Shown here piece by piece: positions 32,208 through 45,177 of a stretch of 64,000 bases of DNA. This DNA comes from Brachycybe producta (taxonomy: Eukaryota; Arthropoda; Diplopoda; Playtdesmida; Andrognathidae). A model generated the notes under the pieces. It did not search any database and had not been told where the DNA came from. It saw only the letters and a program-made list of their open reading frames with translations. The stretch covers positions 124,001 through 188,000 of the forward strand of contig JAUPFP010000068.1 of NCBI GenBank assembly GCA_036925085.1, in the 5' to 3' direction. Both the position numbers and the translations under genes were made by a program. How positions within the stretch are numbered: position 1 is the stretch's first letter; every line of letters starts with the position of its first letter.

Positions 32208-32400
32208 ACAGACAATTAGAAAACGGGATGAACAGAAGTTGGCTCTACCCTTTTTATGACGAAACCAACTTCTAATTGGTTGGTTATGTAGTCTGACGTC
32301 ACATGCTCTGCCCTTTTCAACGTCGAACCAATTAGAAGTTGCCGTTCGTCATAAAAAGAGCGGAGTCAACTTCTGTTCATCCCGTTTTCTAATTGCCGGT
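32208..32400. mobile_element. MITE family C, copy 2
   Basis: ACAGACAATTAG / CTAATTGCCGGT ends, flanked by a perfect 9-bp duplication GGTTACGCA (32199-32207 and 32401-32409). The centre reads CTGACGTCACATGC. Confidence 0.9.
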
Positions 32401-32442
32401 GGTTACGCATGCATATACATGTAATTATGGAGGGTTTAAGTG

Positions 32443-32860
32443 TGCTATAGGATGACAGACGTTTAAAGTCAGCACAAGAAATTCGTTTGCCCCGTCTTTT
32501 TATGAGCGTTAGACCAAATATCAACCAATTAGAAATTGAAAAGGGCGGAGCATATGATATCAGACCAAATAACTAATTTGAAATTGCCGTTCCTCCAAAA
32601 AGGGCGGGGCAAACAATGGATTTGTGTTGAGCACACCTGCCTGTGCTAGGATGACAGGTGTTTGGATTCAGTGCAAGAAATACGTTTGCCCCGCCCTTTT
32701 ATGAGCGTTAGACCAAATATCAACCAATTAGAAATTGAAAAGGGCGGAGCATATGATATCAGACCAAATAACTAATTAGAAGTTGCCGTTCCTCCAAAAA
32801 GGGCGGGGCAAACGAATTTCTTGCGCGGAATCCAAACGCCTGTGCTAGGATGAATCCAGG
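32443..32860. repeat. Tandem pair of diverged family C derivatives
   Basis: Two units (starting near 32443 and 32642, period about 199 bp) each contain CAAGAAAT(T/A)CGTTTGCCCC, AAATTGAAAAGGGCGGAGC and GGGCGGGGCAAAC. Each begins GTGCTAGGATGA, which recurs once more near 32851. Confidence 0.8.
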
Positions 32861-33468
32861 CAGAGTGCTGGTGAGCTCAATTGAGCTTTCTAGCCTCGTA
32901 TTCTTAATTGCTAACGTCAAAGGTCCCATCCCTCCCCCATATACGATGGGATCAGGTCACAGTTCAGATCCGTTCCTTTTTTTTTTAGCTATTGGCAAAC
33001 GGATCAGATCTGACTGATCTGATTACGTTTTTTCGCCTATTTTGTTTCAGTTATCAACCTAGTCCTTGTTGAGAACTGTACAAGTAAAGCGAATAAGCGT
33101 GTTCTCTCCCTCTCAGATCTGATGGACCTGGACTGCTTGTTGTCAGTCCGGATCCGTCACTCCAGATTTCATCATGAATCGGTGCATTTAAAATACGGTT
33201 CATTTGACAGTCCAGTTATTATCATCATCTTGTGTAAAATTAATGAACTTGCAGCACTTATTATGGTTTCAAGAAATAACGGTTCCGGTTCATATATGTG
33301 TATAATTTGCGTGTGACGTCATGCCAAGACATATACTGGAAAATTGATGACGATCATAAAAGGGCGGAGCCAATTCTGAGGCTGTCTACAGATACCTGTC
33401 CTATCATTTGCCTATTTGAGAGTTTGCCAATATATTGAGTTTTGTAGCATTAAATGGATTGATTTACA

Positions 33469-33672
33469 AAGGCAGTTAGAAATCGGTCAGAACTTCAGTT
33501 GGCTCCGCCCTTGTTATGACGACCGGCAACTTCTAATTGGTTTGTTGTATGGTTCGACGTTGAAAAGGGCGGAGCATGTGACGTCAGACTACATAACCAA
33601 CCAATTAGAAGTTGCCAGTCGTCATATCAAGGGCGGAGCCAACAGAAGTTTTGACCTATTTCTAACTGCCTG
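33469..33672. mobile_element. MITE family C, copy in SPECC1L upstream intron
   Basis: GGCAGTTAGAAATCGG / CTAACTGCCTGT ends with GGGCGGAGC and TGACGTCAG inside. A right-arm fragment of the same family lies at about 33880-33930. The flanking duplication is not clear. Confidence 0.8.
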
Positions 33673-33885
33673 TGTCTGTGTGAGACCAGCCTCGATTAAC
33701 GATTAATTCTGGCTGATCGGTCGAGTTAAGATTGAAGAGCAAGAAGAAGAAAAATGGATTGAATTAAAAACCGCCACACATGATCAATTTTTGGATTGAC
33801 AAGCCGGAATTGATCGTCTGAGGCCAGCATTGTTGTATAATGGATTGGCTCACGAGCCACACGTAAAGAAAGAACACCTTTTACA
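33672..33885. repeat. Dispersed repeat shared in inverse orientation with 49680-49875
   Basis: GAGACCAGCCTCGATTAACG, then GATCAATTTTTGGATTGACA and AATGGATTGGCTC, match the reverse complement of the ZSWIM7 intron 2 sequence over about 200 bp. Confidence 0.8.
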
Positions 33886-34534
33886 AGGGCGGAGCCAACT
33901 GAAGTTCTGACCGATTTCTAACTGCCTGTTTGATTTACTGTGTAGATAGTTAATTATGAGAAAGCAATCTTTATGCTGCTTTTGGACTTTGTTATCCCTC
34001 TGCCATAGGCCATTCGAGCTGTTCTAGTTTCGAAAACATTTTCAATTGCATGTCGCTTCTGAAATGCAGAATAAACTGTTAAATTTTTTCACTTGTTTCG
34101 TTTAACTTTGCAATACATTAATTAAGAAATCCAGAATGGACAAGCCAGAATTGATCGTCTGTACCCAGTTTTAGATCAGTCATCCAAACAAGGACAGCCC
34201 TTAGTATTTAACACTAGTGGGGTAACCCGTCATAAATGACGGGAGCAAAATTCACAGGCAATTGTGCGCATGCGCGTCGTTTTTTCCTTTTTTTACTCCT
34301 TTCATTTCAATTTCAGTCACCCCTCCCACTTTTCTCTCTCTCCCCCCTTCTACACTTTCCAAAGGAAGAGTTCAACATATAGTTGACCTTGAGAGAAAAA
34401 AAAAAAAAAACGGTTCATTTATTCAAATTTATATAAATTCCAACGTGCTTCAATGGGTTTTTTTACTCCACACACACACACACATACATACATAGACCTG
34501 GGATATTATATATATAATTATTATCGTTATAATG

Positions 34535-34740
34535 TCATATTTTATTATTTGTAAGTTTATTTTGAAAGATATCAATCAACATGAAAAAATAACCTTAAGT
34601 GATTGTGGCGCTACCCCTTCTAGTTTCCTAAAACAAGTTTCTAGTTTTTTTCTCTCTTAAATTTTGCTGTTCTGAAGGACAAAATAATGAAAGAGTTAAA
34701 AAAAAATCAGCTGTTTATAAACCCATCTTAAACTGCTAAA
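34535..34740. mobile_element. Foldback family A right half
   Basis: TTTATTTTGAAAGATATC and CCCCTTCTAGTTTCCTAAAAC mark the right arm; the left arm is missing. Confidence 0.6.
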
Positions 34741-34906
34741 TTTGGTAAGCATCACTTAATATATAATAAATAATCAATATTTATTTCTATTGATTACTCT
34801 TATAATAAGTGATGCTTATCAGTTTAATAAGCTTTTTTTTTTGCCAAACTAATGGGCCCGCGCTGTCTGACTAGTGCCTAAACGCGAGGGCTAAACAGAA
34901 CAGAAA

Positions 34907-35121
34907 ACAGGCAATTGGAAATCGGGACAAACAGAAATTGGCTCCGCCCTTTTTATGACGACCGGCAACTTCTAAATTGGTTGGTTATGTAGTCTGACGT
35001 CACATGCTTTCCGCCCTTTTCAACGTCGAACCACACACACACAACAAACTAATTAGAAGTTGCCGGTCGTCATAAAAAGGGCGGAGCTAACTGAAGTTCA
35101 TCCCGTTTTCTAATTGCCTGT
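34907..35121. mobile_element. MITE family C, copy with perfect target duplication
   Basis: ACAGGCAATTGGAAATCGG / CTAATTGCCTGT, flanked by GAACAGAAA on both sides (34898-34906 and 35122-35130). Confidence 0.92.
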
Positions 35122-35592
35122 GAACAGAAACCAAACGAGAGCTAACTCCCGGAAGAAGTTTAGCTCTTGTTTTTTTGTTTTTTTAAATAATGATGTTTTT
35201 AGCCGTTTTGATCATTCATACGAAACACATTTTTCCAAAACGAAGAAAGTTTTAAGAGCCGCCGCCGCCGTAATTAGTGTGGGAGTTGGTTGAATTTTGT
35301 TTCTCTCTTCAGAAAAACAGAAAGAAAAACAAAAGTTGACCAAATAAACAAGGGGAGGAGGAGGGGGGAAGTGTGTGTGTGTGTGTGGGGGGGGGTGTTT
35401 TCTGTTTCTCTCTTTTGCTTTAAATCTTTGAAGTTGGAAATTTCTTTTAATTAGTTTATTCGAAAGGAAATTATTTATTTTTCATATTATTATTTATTAT
35501 GGGATGGTTTCTCTCTTCGTTTCCCTCAAGTGAGTGTGTGGGTGGAATAATAATTATTTAAAAAAAAGATGAAATAAGACAAAATTAAAGGG

Positions 35593-35862
35593 AGTCTCTC
35601 TCTCTCTTTCCTTCTCTATCTCTTTCTTTCCTTCTCTCTCTCTCTCTTTCTTTCTCGCTTTCCTTTTCTTTCTCTCTTTCCTTCTCTCTTTCTCTCTCTC
35701 TCTCTCTCTGTTTCTTTCCTTCTCTCTCTCTCTCCTCTCTTTCTTTCCTTCTCTCTTTCTCTCTCCTCTCTTTCTTTCCTTCTCTCTTTCTCTCTCCTCT
35801 CTCTCTTTCTTTCCTTCTCTCTCTCTCTTTCTCTCTCCTCTCTTTCTTTCCTTCTCTCTTGC
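35593..35862. repeat. Polypyrimidine microsatellite
   Basis: About 270 bases of almost pure CTCT/TTTC/CTTC on the plus strand, in the predicted first intron of SPECC1L. Confidence 0.95.
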
Positions 35863-36054
35863 TTATTTTTTTTAGTTGTTGTTTTTGTTTACACTTGTGT
35901 GAACAGGAAAATAATAATAATAATAATAATGCATTTGTAATTGCAAATTTTTCGTTACGCCTTTGAAGAATTGAGCGTGGGGGGAGAGAAGGAGGTGAAG
36001 AATTAATGGGTGGGTCAACTCATAGCAGTGGATTTCTATGAAAATCATCAATGA

Positions 36055-36830
36055 CTTTAAAGCGGCGATCACACTGGCTATTTTTCTCGCAAGACGTTAC
36101 GGTAAACCTGTCAGGTATGCCTGCTCAGGCCTTTCGCCGAGGCAGGTCGACCAGACGACAGTAGTGGATCGTGCACACGCTCCGATAAAACTGAACCCCA
36201 TTCTTAATTCAGTCTGCTGACCATCGTCTGCGACGACGATGACGGCTCCTGAACTGACGCCAGACTCGTCGCTACACGCTCCGATCAACCTACACAGGCG
36301 TGCTTGTGCAGGTTTACCGGAACGTGTTAGGGCAGCCTTAAGACGGTGTTGCAAGAAACCACTTTAAAGCACAGGCATTTAGAAATCGGGAAGAACATAA
36401 GTTGGCTCCGCCCTTTTTATGACGACCGGCAACTTCTAATTGGTTGGTTATGTAGTCTGACGTCACATGCTCCGCCCTTTTCAACGTCGAACCACAGAAC
36501 ACACCAATTAGAAGTTGTCGGTCGTCATAAAAAGGGCGGAGCCAACTTATGTTCTTCCCGATTTCTAAATGCCTGTGCTTTAAAGCAGCGTTCACACTGG
36601 CAATATTTAAAGCAAGATTCACTGTAATCTAGCATTGAATTGATTGCAATTACCAATGTGATTAATACTCTTGCAAGACTTTAAAAGTGGTTTATTGCAC
36701 ATCCGTCTTACAGAATACGTTTGATCTTCGTTTTTTTTTTTTTTTTTTGCAAGAAACTTAAGATTCAAAGCAATATTTGACTTATTTCTTGCAAGAAAAA
36801 GTCAGTTTGAACACCGTTTAAAATCTTATA
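36055..36830. mobile_element. Foldback sequences carrying a nested family C MITE
   Basis: AAAGCGGCGATCACACTGGC (36060) and AAAGCAGCGTTCACACTGGC (36583) are similar starts. Inverted ends lie near 36340 and 36790-36820 (TCTTGCAAGAAAAAGTCAG and GAACACCGTTTAAA). CTCGCAAG/CTTGCAAG words recur. The MITE at 36371-36576 sits between them. Confidence 0.6.
36371..36576. mobile_element. MITE family C, copy near 36.4 kb
   Basis: ACAGGCATTTAGAAATCGGG / CTAAATGCCTGT, flanked by ACTTTAAAGC and GCTTTAAAGC (9 of 10 bases identical). Its two long arms explain the paired ORFs seen on both strands here. Confidence 0.9.
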
Positions 36831-37140
36831 AGGGATTTTTTTTAAGGACATTTAAAAGACAAAATTTTTAAGTTAACTTCTTGACTTTTTTTTTTCCTTG
36901 GAAATTCCATATTTTTTTGGTATTCCTAATGATGTGTTCATTAAATAAGACACATAAAAGCAGGATATAAACTAGAAAAAAACAGTAAAAACCGTGTTGA
37001 AAAACGCATACAATAAAGTAAAATACACAGTATGTGGTTCAAAGTTCTTGGTATTGGATTTTTTTTCCCTTTCCATTTATAAGGTGAAAGATTAACGGAG
37101 GTCAAGGAGAAGCCGTCGTCTAGACGAAACTCCGACCGAA

Positions 37141-40100
37141 ATGAAGAAGAGCACAAACAGCGGCAGACCGCGTACTAGACCGAACGCTACCTCTACTACG
37201 ACCACAACACAAACGACGACCACAACTACTACCACACCGACTGCGACGAGATCAAGACCGGCCGGTGGAATCTCTTCCATTCCGACGCCGACAGCTACTC
37301 GAACTATCATTGGTGGAGCGAGACCAAGAGCCATTCCAAATCGGATTCCGGCGACGGGAGCGACGGCCTCTTCGAGCGTTCGAAAGAACACCGAGAAACC
37401 GATCGGGTTAGAAACAAGAGTTTCGGAACGCTGATGAAAACGACCCGAGAGAGAGAAAGAGAACTAACATCTTTTTTCTGTCTTTGGCAGTTCTTGTTCA
37501 GCTGCAACCAAAAGCGATCATTTCCCATCGAGGATCCCCGGAACGTCCGTCAAGAGGAAGTTATCGATCGCGACGCGATCGAAAACGGTGAATTCCGGAG
37601 GGATTACGTCCAAACGAGAGAAAACGGATCCGGAACGAGTTTGTAATCTGATTGCCGGACGAACTTCAAAGTAAAGAAGAGAATCTGGAAAGAAAATTGA
37701 TCGGATTCTTGTTGAATCTTATGGGAGCTTTCTTTTTTTCCTTGTTTTCGGTCACAACAGAAAGGTCGGAAGAGCGAATCCGATCAAGATGAGTTTTGCT
37801 GGAATGAAAGACAATGTCGAATCGGAAAACGGCGCCAATTTGAGTCGACTCGAAAAAGAGAAGTCGGAACTCGAACGAAGGATGTCGGAGTTGGTTCACA
37901 ACGCCGAGACGAAGAAAGTCGAAGTGATGACTCTCAAGATGGAGGTTGGAAAACTAAAGGTAATTATTTGACTTACCTCGTTTTCCTTTAACTCTACGAT
38001 GTGTTATTTTTTATAGATTATGTACATTTATAAGTGGAACTTGAATTTTAATTACAGAAAATGTAATTTTCTTCTCGATTTGGGGGTCGGAACCCGTGTT
38101 CGGAGAGAGTTCAAGTTGAAATTGAAGAGCCAAATTTCACTCTTGAATTTTGAGCTTTAGCATATGAAATCTCTGAATTAGGAGTTCCAAACACTATTCG
38201 AGAGGGTCCTTGATTAAAAACGAATGATGGAATCCTTTTTATCGATAACTTTCTCTACGGGGTACCGTTAATACGTTCAATTATGGATTGTCAATCTTGG
38301 CATTTTCAAAGCGCAAAAATGGATCGTGTACGGTGTTGGATTTTGTTGATTCAGTTTTTTTTTTTTTGAATTGGCTTTTCATCTTCGTTCGAACTTTCTG
38401 CTCCGTCAGATGTTCGCTTCAGTTTTGAAGGCGTGGTCAATTTTTGTGAGGGGCGGGATCAAAATAAGAGGCGGCGGTGTCAAACGTATAATTTAAAAAA
38501 TTACAGAAGCAATGAATTAAAATGAGAGAGAAAATAAAAAAAAAAAAACAATTCTTCTCAACGTACAAATTCAAAAGGAAAATGAGCAGGAATGGATTGT
38601 GATCGTGTTTGTGTCGAATTTTAGAAAGACAATCTTGAATTAACAAGCCAAAACTGACCAGCCCTAATTGAACGTGTATGGGGTACACCCACCTAACGGG
38701 GTTTCTCAACTTGGATGTTGAAACCATCTTACTCCTCCTCCTCCTCCTCGTCGTCGAGAGAGAGAGAGAGAGAATTTGCCCGTTTGATGCTTGCGAAATT
38801 TCATTGTCGAAATCCAAAGATATAAAACAAAGCGATTTGTAATAAATTCCTATTTTAATGAATGAACTTTTTTTATTTTAATCACTTTTTTTTTTTTTAA
38901 CAAAAAGTGATAAAAATCAAAAGGAATTTGATTTCGTTTAGATGTTTATTTAATTTGTTTACTAAATCATTTGATAAAAATGCTTTCAACACCTTCATTC
39001 CGATTCAGGAACAACAGAAGTCGAGAAGCGAAACCGTTCTCTTGGAGATCGAGACACTCCATGCCGAAAACCGCCTTCTTAGAGACCGTCTCGAGGAACT
39101 CGGATTTCCGCTCGATCACAGCGCTCTCTCAGATACCGAAAAGGAGTTGCTTTTGTCAAAAAAGTGCAACTCGGCTCCTCCTTCCATATCTGGAGCGCAG
39201 TCTATGGTGAGTCCAACAAATAAAATACTTTGGAGTTTTTTTTTTTATTCGAATTAAAAGACGGCGTCTTTTGTCGAAAGGGCTTAACGATGGCGTCATA
39301 CAGAGGAGGAGACGCGATGGAGGCCGAGTCAGACGGAGGAGGAGAGTACGCTTCGATGGAACGAGCGATGTCCGAACGAGGATCACTCGAGTGGGACAAC
39401 AAGAGTAGCAGTAGCGTTAGCGAAGTTTCGGTCGCTTGTCTGCAAGACCGCATTATGCAAATGGAAGAAACTCATTACAGGTTCGATAATATATTTAACG
39501 AAAAACATCGTGACGTCGTGTCCTCAATTCTCGTTCTAATCTCGCCCTATAGTACGAGCGAAGAACTTCAGGCTACTCTTCAGGAACTGAGTGACCTGCA
39601 GGACCAACTTACAGAACTGCAAAACGACAACGAACGGCTTTCGGACGAGAAGGCGATGTTTCTAGAGTCGTTATGTTCCAAAGTACAGCAGTTAGAAGAA
39701 TGCCGAGGGCAAGTGGACAGTCTGAGGCAACTCCTCTTGCAACAACACGGCGAAGGAAAACTTCCTCAGCTCGGAGCTTCCGACAGAGAGAAGAAACTCC
39801 TCGAACTGTTGAAAGTTAGCCGTCACTCGTTGATATTCTGTCGACACTTCTCAAAGTCCGTCATCTAACGATTCTCCTTTTTATCGTAGTGTGCCCAAGA
39901 AGAGAAAGAGGTTCTCCTGCAAAAGATCGAAGATGTAAAACGTGATTTGGGTCAAGGAAAGGAGGAAGTGGCCGAGGCGCAGTTACGAGCGGCTAACGCG
40001 GTGGAACGCACGAAGTTGCTCGAATCGATGGTTGAAAGCACGAATACGGACAAGAGGCTCCTCGACAGACAGTTTGCGGAGTGTAGAGAACAACTCTCGA

Positions 40101-43100
40101 ACGAAGGCATCGAGGCTAATCGCATCCGAATGCTTCTCGATACAGAAAGAGCTAAGGTATACGATTGATCGGGACCACACAAAAATCGATTCTATGATCA
40201 ATCGAATCAGAATCGAACATCTCCGTAGTAAGCAATTCTTTGTTCGACGGTAATTTTAACGTCGTTTTCTCACCCGGCTAAAGGTTTTAGAGCTACAACA
40301 GACGAGACTGGTTCAAGACAAGTCCGAATTGGATGAGCTTTTGGACGAAGCTCGGAAAGAGAAGGATCGCTTAGAAGGTCGAACGACCGAACTTCAGGAA
40401 CAATTGGCTTTGAGCCAGTGCGAAGCGACGCGTCTCAAAGAGCAACTGAGCGTTCAACAGGAGGATGCGATGGTGGCAAAAAATAACGCCAAGAAACAGA
40501 TGAGCGACCTACAGTACAAACTACAGCAGGTGACGGCATCGAAAGACGAGATGCACACTCAGGTCATCGACCTACGAGAAGTGGTTCACGAGTTGGAACG
40601 AAAGTGTCAGAGGCACTTGGAAGACAAGAGGGAACTGAGGGTGACGATCGGTGAACTGCAGAAACAGTTGAACGAATCGACGGGAAGAGCCGAAATGGTT
40701 CAGAGGCAGCTGGAGGAACATTGTCAGAAACACGAGAAAGAGGTGAAAAAAAAAGAGATCTCGGAAGAAACTTCCATTTCATCAGCAAGCCATTTGCAAA
40801 ATATACAAATGAAAAAGAAAGAAATCGAGTAGAATCTCTGGTTATTTTGTGTGCTTGTGAAAGTTTTAAGAAACTAGAAAAAGTAAATTGAATCATTTAC
40901 AATGTTTAAAGGCGCGTTTAGACCAAAGCTCTGCGAGCCGTTCTAAAATGGAAACAGACCTCGGTTCAGACGAGAGCTCGCGAACAGTTCTAGAGCTATT
41001 TCGAACAGGTACAAAGTTCGCTCTCGAGGCAGTACATCAAAGGGTTCGTTATCGAACATCTGCCGAACAGAAAACCCAGTCTAGACTTGAGTGAGCTCGT
41101 CTCGCCAGTTGATAATTATTACAGCTTCATCGTTTGATGACATCTTTAATAAAACACGGCCGCTTGACGTGCTAACAAACAACATCTCGAGAGCTGTCCG
41201 TCATGCGAACGTGCTACTTTTTCTAATATTTCCTGAGCGGTTTGTGAACGTCTGAATTTTGTCTAAACGCGCCTTTTATGAGCAACTGATTGGAAAACTT
41301 TGGTTATTCGTTATTTCAGAACATCAACACAAAAGATAAATGGAAAAATGTGTTAGAAAGTAGAAAGGTAGCTGAATCAATTGTATTTTCATGTTGATAT
41401 CTTTCAAAATAAACTTTTTATAGACAAAACTTAAAAAAATATTGTCTATTTAAAGTGAAGTCAGTTTTAAACTGGCATAAAAAAGTTTATTTTGAAATAT
41501 ATATCAAACATGAAAATACAATTGATTCAGCTACCTTTCTACTTTCTAAAACACTTTCAAGTTTGTCTTCATCTTGTTTATCTGAAAAGACAGAATAAAC
41601 AGTGTTTACACTTTAAAACCAGCTCAAGAAGAAAAGTGTTTCAGAAACTAGAAGAGTAAATAAATCACTTCAGTTGATTTTCATATCATATTAATATATT
41701 TTAAAATAAACTTTTTTCAGTTTGGACCAAAACTTGTGAAGAATCTACCGAAATAGATATTTCACCTCTTGGTAGATTTTTCACAAGAAACAAAAAAAGC
41801 TTATTTTAAACGATATAAACATGAAAATCTTACGTGGTTCAGAGTTACTCTTCTAGTTTCTAAAACACTTTCAATTTCTTTAATGGCTGCATTGGAAATG
41901 CAGAATAATTAAAAGGCTGCTAAGTCCCATTGTTCTCATTCTTTTGCACATTTTGTAAAAAATAGTAACTTAAAAAACAAATAAACTGAATAGTATTTTA
42001 GAAACTAGAAGAGTAAACAAATCGCTTCAAGGGATTTTTACGGTGTTATCTTTTAAAGTTAACTTTTTACGTCGATTTTGAAATTCTACCTTTTTATTTT
42101 TCACTTCAAATTTGGACCAAAACTTGTCAACAACAAAAAAAAAGATTTCTAGTTTCTAAGACACTTTCAAGTGTTTCTTACGATTCTTTTCGAAACGCAG
42201 GCAGAATAAAGAGAATTCTAGTTACTTGTTTAGATTTTCAAATAAACTCGTGCCAAACTGTGCTTCGTGTGTTACAGACCGAAGAATGGAAACAGTTTCA
42301 GAACGATCTCCTGATGACCGTCCGGGTCGCAAACGACTTCAAGACAGAAGCTCAGCAGGACGTCGAGAAGCTTGTCGTCGAGGTTCACCGCTTATCGGAC
42401 CACATTCAGAGCCTAGAAGCGGAAAACGAGAGACTGAAGGCGATGAAGACGACAACGTCGCCTACGTTTCACCGTAAACCGTTACAAAGCGGTCCCACAA
42501 CGTTCTCCGACTGTAACGTTCTCATGAGCAGCGTAGAACAACAGATCGTGTCGTTACGTCAGGGAAGACCACCGCGTCCCGACACGAGACAATCCGTCAA
42601 GAGTCTCATCGAGTCCATCGAGAACGCTTCTTCCCAACAGACCAAAGAATCGATCTCACCGACTGGAACCGTCTCACCCACGGGTTCGTTCTCGCTGCAA
42701 ATTGGAACGAAAATGCTGATGGTCACTTATTTGCTTTGATGGTTTTTTTTAGTAGTTCCTACGTCTCCCAACCGAACGTCTTCGTCTGGAAACAGTGGTC
42801 AGTCTCCGGAAAAGCCTATTTTGGCTCCGATTTTGAAACGACACGATGCTGATCTGTACATTAAAGTGAGAGGCTACTTCTCAACGTTGATTTTATTAGC
42901 ACATTTCTAAGCAAATTGCATCGCTTAAAACGATTGCCGGATGAGGAGGCTACAAACTTTTAAGATTACTTTCTTTCCGTTTAGCCTCCAACCTGTCCCG
43001 TCTCGATCGACGGATCCTCGTCCATCTTGAGAGATCAGAAGAACCAAGCCAATTCGAGTGCAATGCAGTCGTCGTCCGTGCGCCTTTCAAACGGAAACAA

Positions 43101-45177
43101 GACTTCCTCTGCAACGGACCGGAACAACGTTTTGTCTCCTCCTTCTTCTTGCCGAGGAGAGTCGGACGTGCCTAATTTGAAACCGGCCGCCGTCGTATCA
43201 CCGACTCCGGTCTCCATTCTTACGAATAAGGTGGATTCGGTGAGGAGGACCAGCTACGGGTTAGTTAGCTCGGTTTTAAAATAACGATCGTCATTCTAAC
43301 TCTCAATCGTTATTGGGATCTTCCGTGTGTCTAGCGATTCGAACAATGACAAAAAGGATCCTTTAGCGATGTTGGCGAGAGGCGGTGGATCGAGACGAAA
43401 CGCTCTCTTGAAGTGGTGCCAGAATAAGACGATCGGCTACAGTGGAATCGACATCACCAACTTCAGCAGCAGTTGGAACGACGGTCTCGCTTTCTGTGCG
43501 CTGCTGCACACGTATTTGCCGGATCTTATTCCGTACGAGACGTTGGACAACAAGGACAAAGTATTAACGACTTCTATTCCTTAACGTCCACTTAAATTCG
43601 AATCTTTCCGGTGTAAAATGAAGAGAAACTTGAATGTGTTTTTAGAAACTAGAAGGATCCCGTCAATCGCTTAAGAGCACATTTTCATGTCGATATCTTT
43701 CAAAATAAACTTTTTATGCGAGTTTGACAGACGAATTTTTTTTTTACATTTTTGTCTATAAAAAGTTTATTTTGAAAAGTATCAACGTGAAAATACTATT
43801 AAGTGATCTAGTTTCTAAAACACTTTCTAGTTTCTCTTCATTTTGCTCGTTAAGAGTTTGAAAATCATCTTAAGTGATTTATTTACACTTCTAGTTTTTT
43901 AAAATACTTTAGATTTTTCTTAAGATGGTTTTTGAACAGCTGGTTTATTCTGTCTTTCAGGAGCAAAAATTAAGAAAAACTAGAAAGTGTTTTAGAAACT
44001 AGAAGGGTAGCTCCAATCACTTAAGGGTATTTTCATGCTGATATCTTTCAAAATAAACTTTTTATCTCAGTTTGAAAATGACCCAACTTTAAACTGAAGA
44101 CATTTTTTTTTAATTTGAAAATACCCCTTAAGTGATCGAGCTGCTACCCTTCTAGTTTCTAAAACACATTTTAGTTTAGTAGTTTGTCTTCATTTTTACA
44201 CCATTAAAAAATAATCAGAATTTGAGAGACATTTAGACTTTAAAACCACCTTAAGTGATTGAGCTGCCCTTCTAGTTTCTAAAACACATTCAAGTTTATT
44301 TCCGATATATATCGAGTTTGACATGTAATCTTTAAAATATCCGATATTTTAAATTTTATATAGAAATATCGATTCATTCAGAAATTTTGGCGACCCTTCT
44401 GCTTATAAAACGCCTTAAGCCTCGTTTTCATGGCGATAGTTTTCATTCATGAGAGTAGCTGTCAACAAAGTTGCGATAGTTCACTCTCACGATAGCAACT
44501 GTCTACATGTCGTGAAGTAATCGTGATAGTTGTCTGTCACATGTGACAGTGTGACGTCTAACTTCACAGATATCATTGAGTCAACAACAGTGTTGCCTCT
44601 CTCTCTCCCTCCACAAGCCAAATTTCCCTACAAAGTGGATATTTTTCCCTACAAGCTCAATTACTATTGCGACAGTACTATCAACCAACTAAGTCAAACG
44701 AGATAGTTGTGATAGTACTATTGCGACAGTGTGATAGTGACTATCACGTGGTATTCACAATGATAGTTCTCGCGATAGTTGCTGCTCTCATGACAGCAAC
44801 TATCGTGACAACAACTAGCATCGTGAAAACGAGGCTTACAAATAATGCAAGAGTCTCGGTTACGCCTGCGCGCTCTCTCACCCGTGTAAACGTCTTTTCT
44901 GCTTTTAAATCTCTTTCTTTTCGTATTTTTTCAGCGTCGTAACTTCACCATGGCTTTTCACGCGGCCGAATCCGTTGGAATTCCAACTCTATTGGTCAGA
45001 CTTTGTCGTTTTTGAACTTTTGTTTCGTTAAAAGAGACTAAAACCGCACAGACAATCGCGTTAACCTTATTATATATTCATTCTTAGAACACGAGCGACA
45101 TGATCTCCATGGAAAGACCCGACTGGCAATCCATCATGGCTTACGTCACATCCATCTACAAGCATTTTGAGACGTGA
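37141..45177 (+). CDS. SPECC1L: Cytospin-A / SPECC1L, calponin-homology coiled-coil protein (1066 aa)
   Basis: Fourteen coding exons: 37141-37406, 37491-37670, 37761-37959, 39009-39206, 39281-39480, 39553-39814, 39890-40156, 40284-40742, 42278-42683, 42753-42865, 42985-43259, 43335-43560, 44935-44994, 45088-45177. They sum to 3201 bases in one frame; human SPECC1L has 1117 residues. Starts MKK like human. A Thr/Pro/Arg-rich basic N-terminus is followed by long coiled coils with the signature [20 protein letters not shown] then [13 protein letters not shown] Ser/Pro-rich spacer precedes the C-terminal calponin-homology domain (about 957-1064; [40 protein letters not shown]). The vertebrate protein links actin and microtubules in adhesion and cytokinesis. 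Donors GTTCGA (after exon 5) and GTTCGT (after exon 9) are unusual. Introns 8 and 12 are packed with transposons. Confidence 0.97.
38085..38220. repeat. GGAACCC..GTTCAAGTTGA palindromic repeat in SPECC1L intron 3
   Basis: GGAACCCGTGTTCGGAGAG then GTTCAAGTTGAAATTGAAG, with a degenerate inverse copy. It belongs to the family tandemly arrayed at 56165-56880. Confidence 0.6.
40911..41273. mobile_element. Foldback with GGCGCGTTTAGAC ends inside a family A copy
   Basis: GGCGCGTTTAGACCAAAGC on the left; GTCTAAACGCGCC on the right. Family A sequence (AAGAAACTAGAAAAAGTA at 40870, then GAGCAACTGATTGGAAAAC at 41280) brackets it. The interior repeats GAGCTC/CTCGAG/GAACAG words. Confidence 0.7.
41275..42215. 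mobile_element. Three foldback family A copies in SPECC1L intron 8
   Basis: Copies at about 41275-41640, 41625-41905 and 41975-42215, each with a GAAACTAGAAG left arm and a CTAGTTTCTAA right arm. Together with the foldback at 40911-41273 they make up nearly all of the intron. Confidence 0.75.
43610..44300. mobile_element. Family A copies in SPECC1L intron 12
   Basis: Copies at about 43610-43870 and 43925-44265, plus a partial right arm to 44300. The second begins TCTTAAGATGG and ends ACCACCTTAAGTG, so both borders abut TTAA. Confidence 0.75.
44415..44838. mobile_element. Foldback filled with GATAGTT/AACTATC words
   Basis: Ends TTAAGCCTCGTTTTCA and TGAAAACGAGGCTTA. Inside, GATAGTT or its complement occurs more than a dozen times in both orientations, with CGATAG and GACAGT variants. 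Confidence 0.85.

Noticed and set aside
36338-36627. Overlapping ORFs on both strands with similar proteins (HRHLEIGKNISWLRPFYDD)
   Set aside because: Both are translations of the two arms of a family C MITE; the same peptide appears at 33416, 52172 and 7201.
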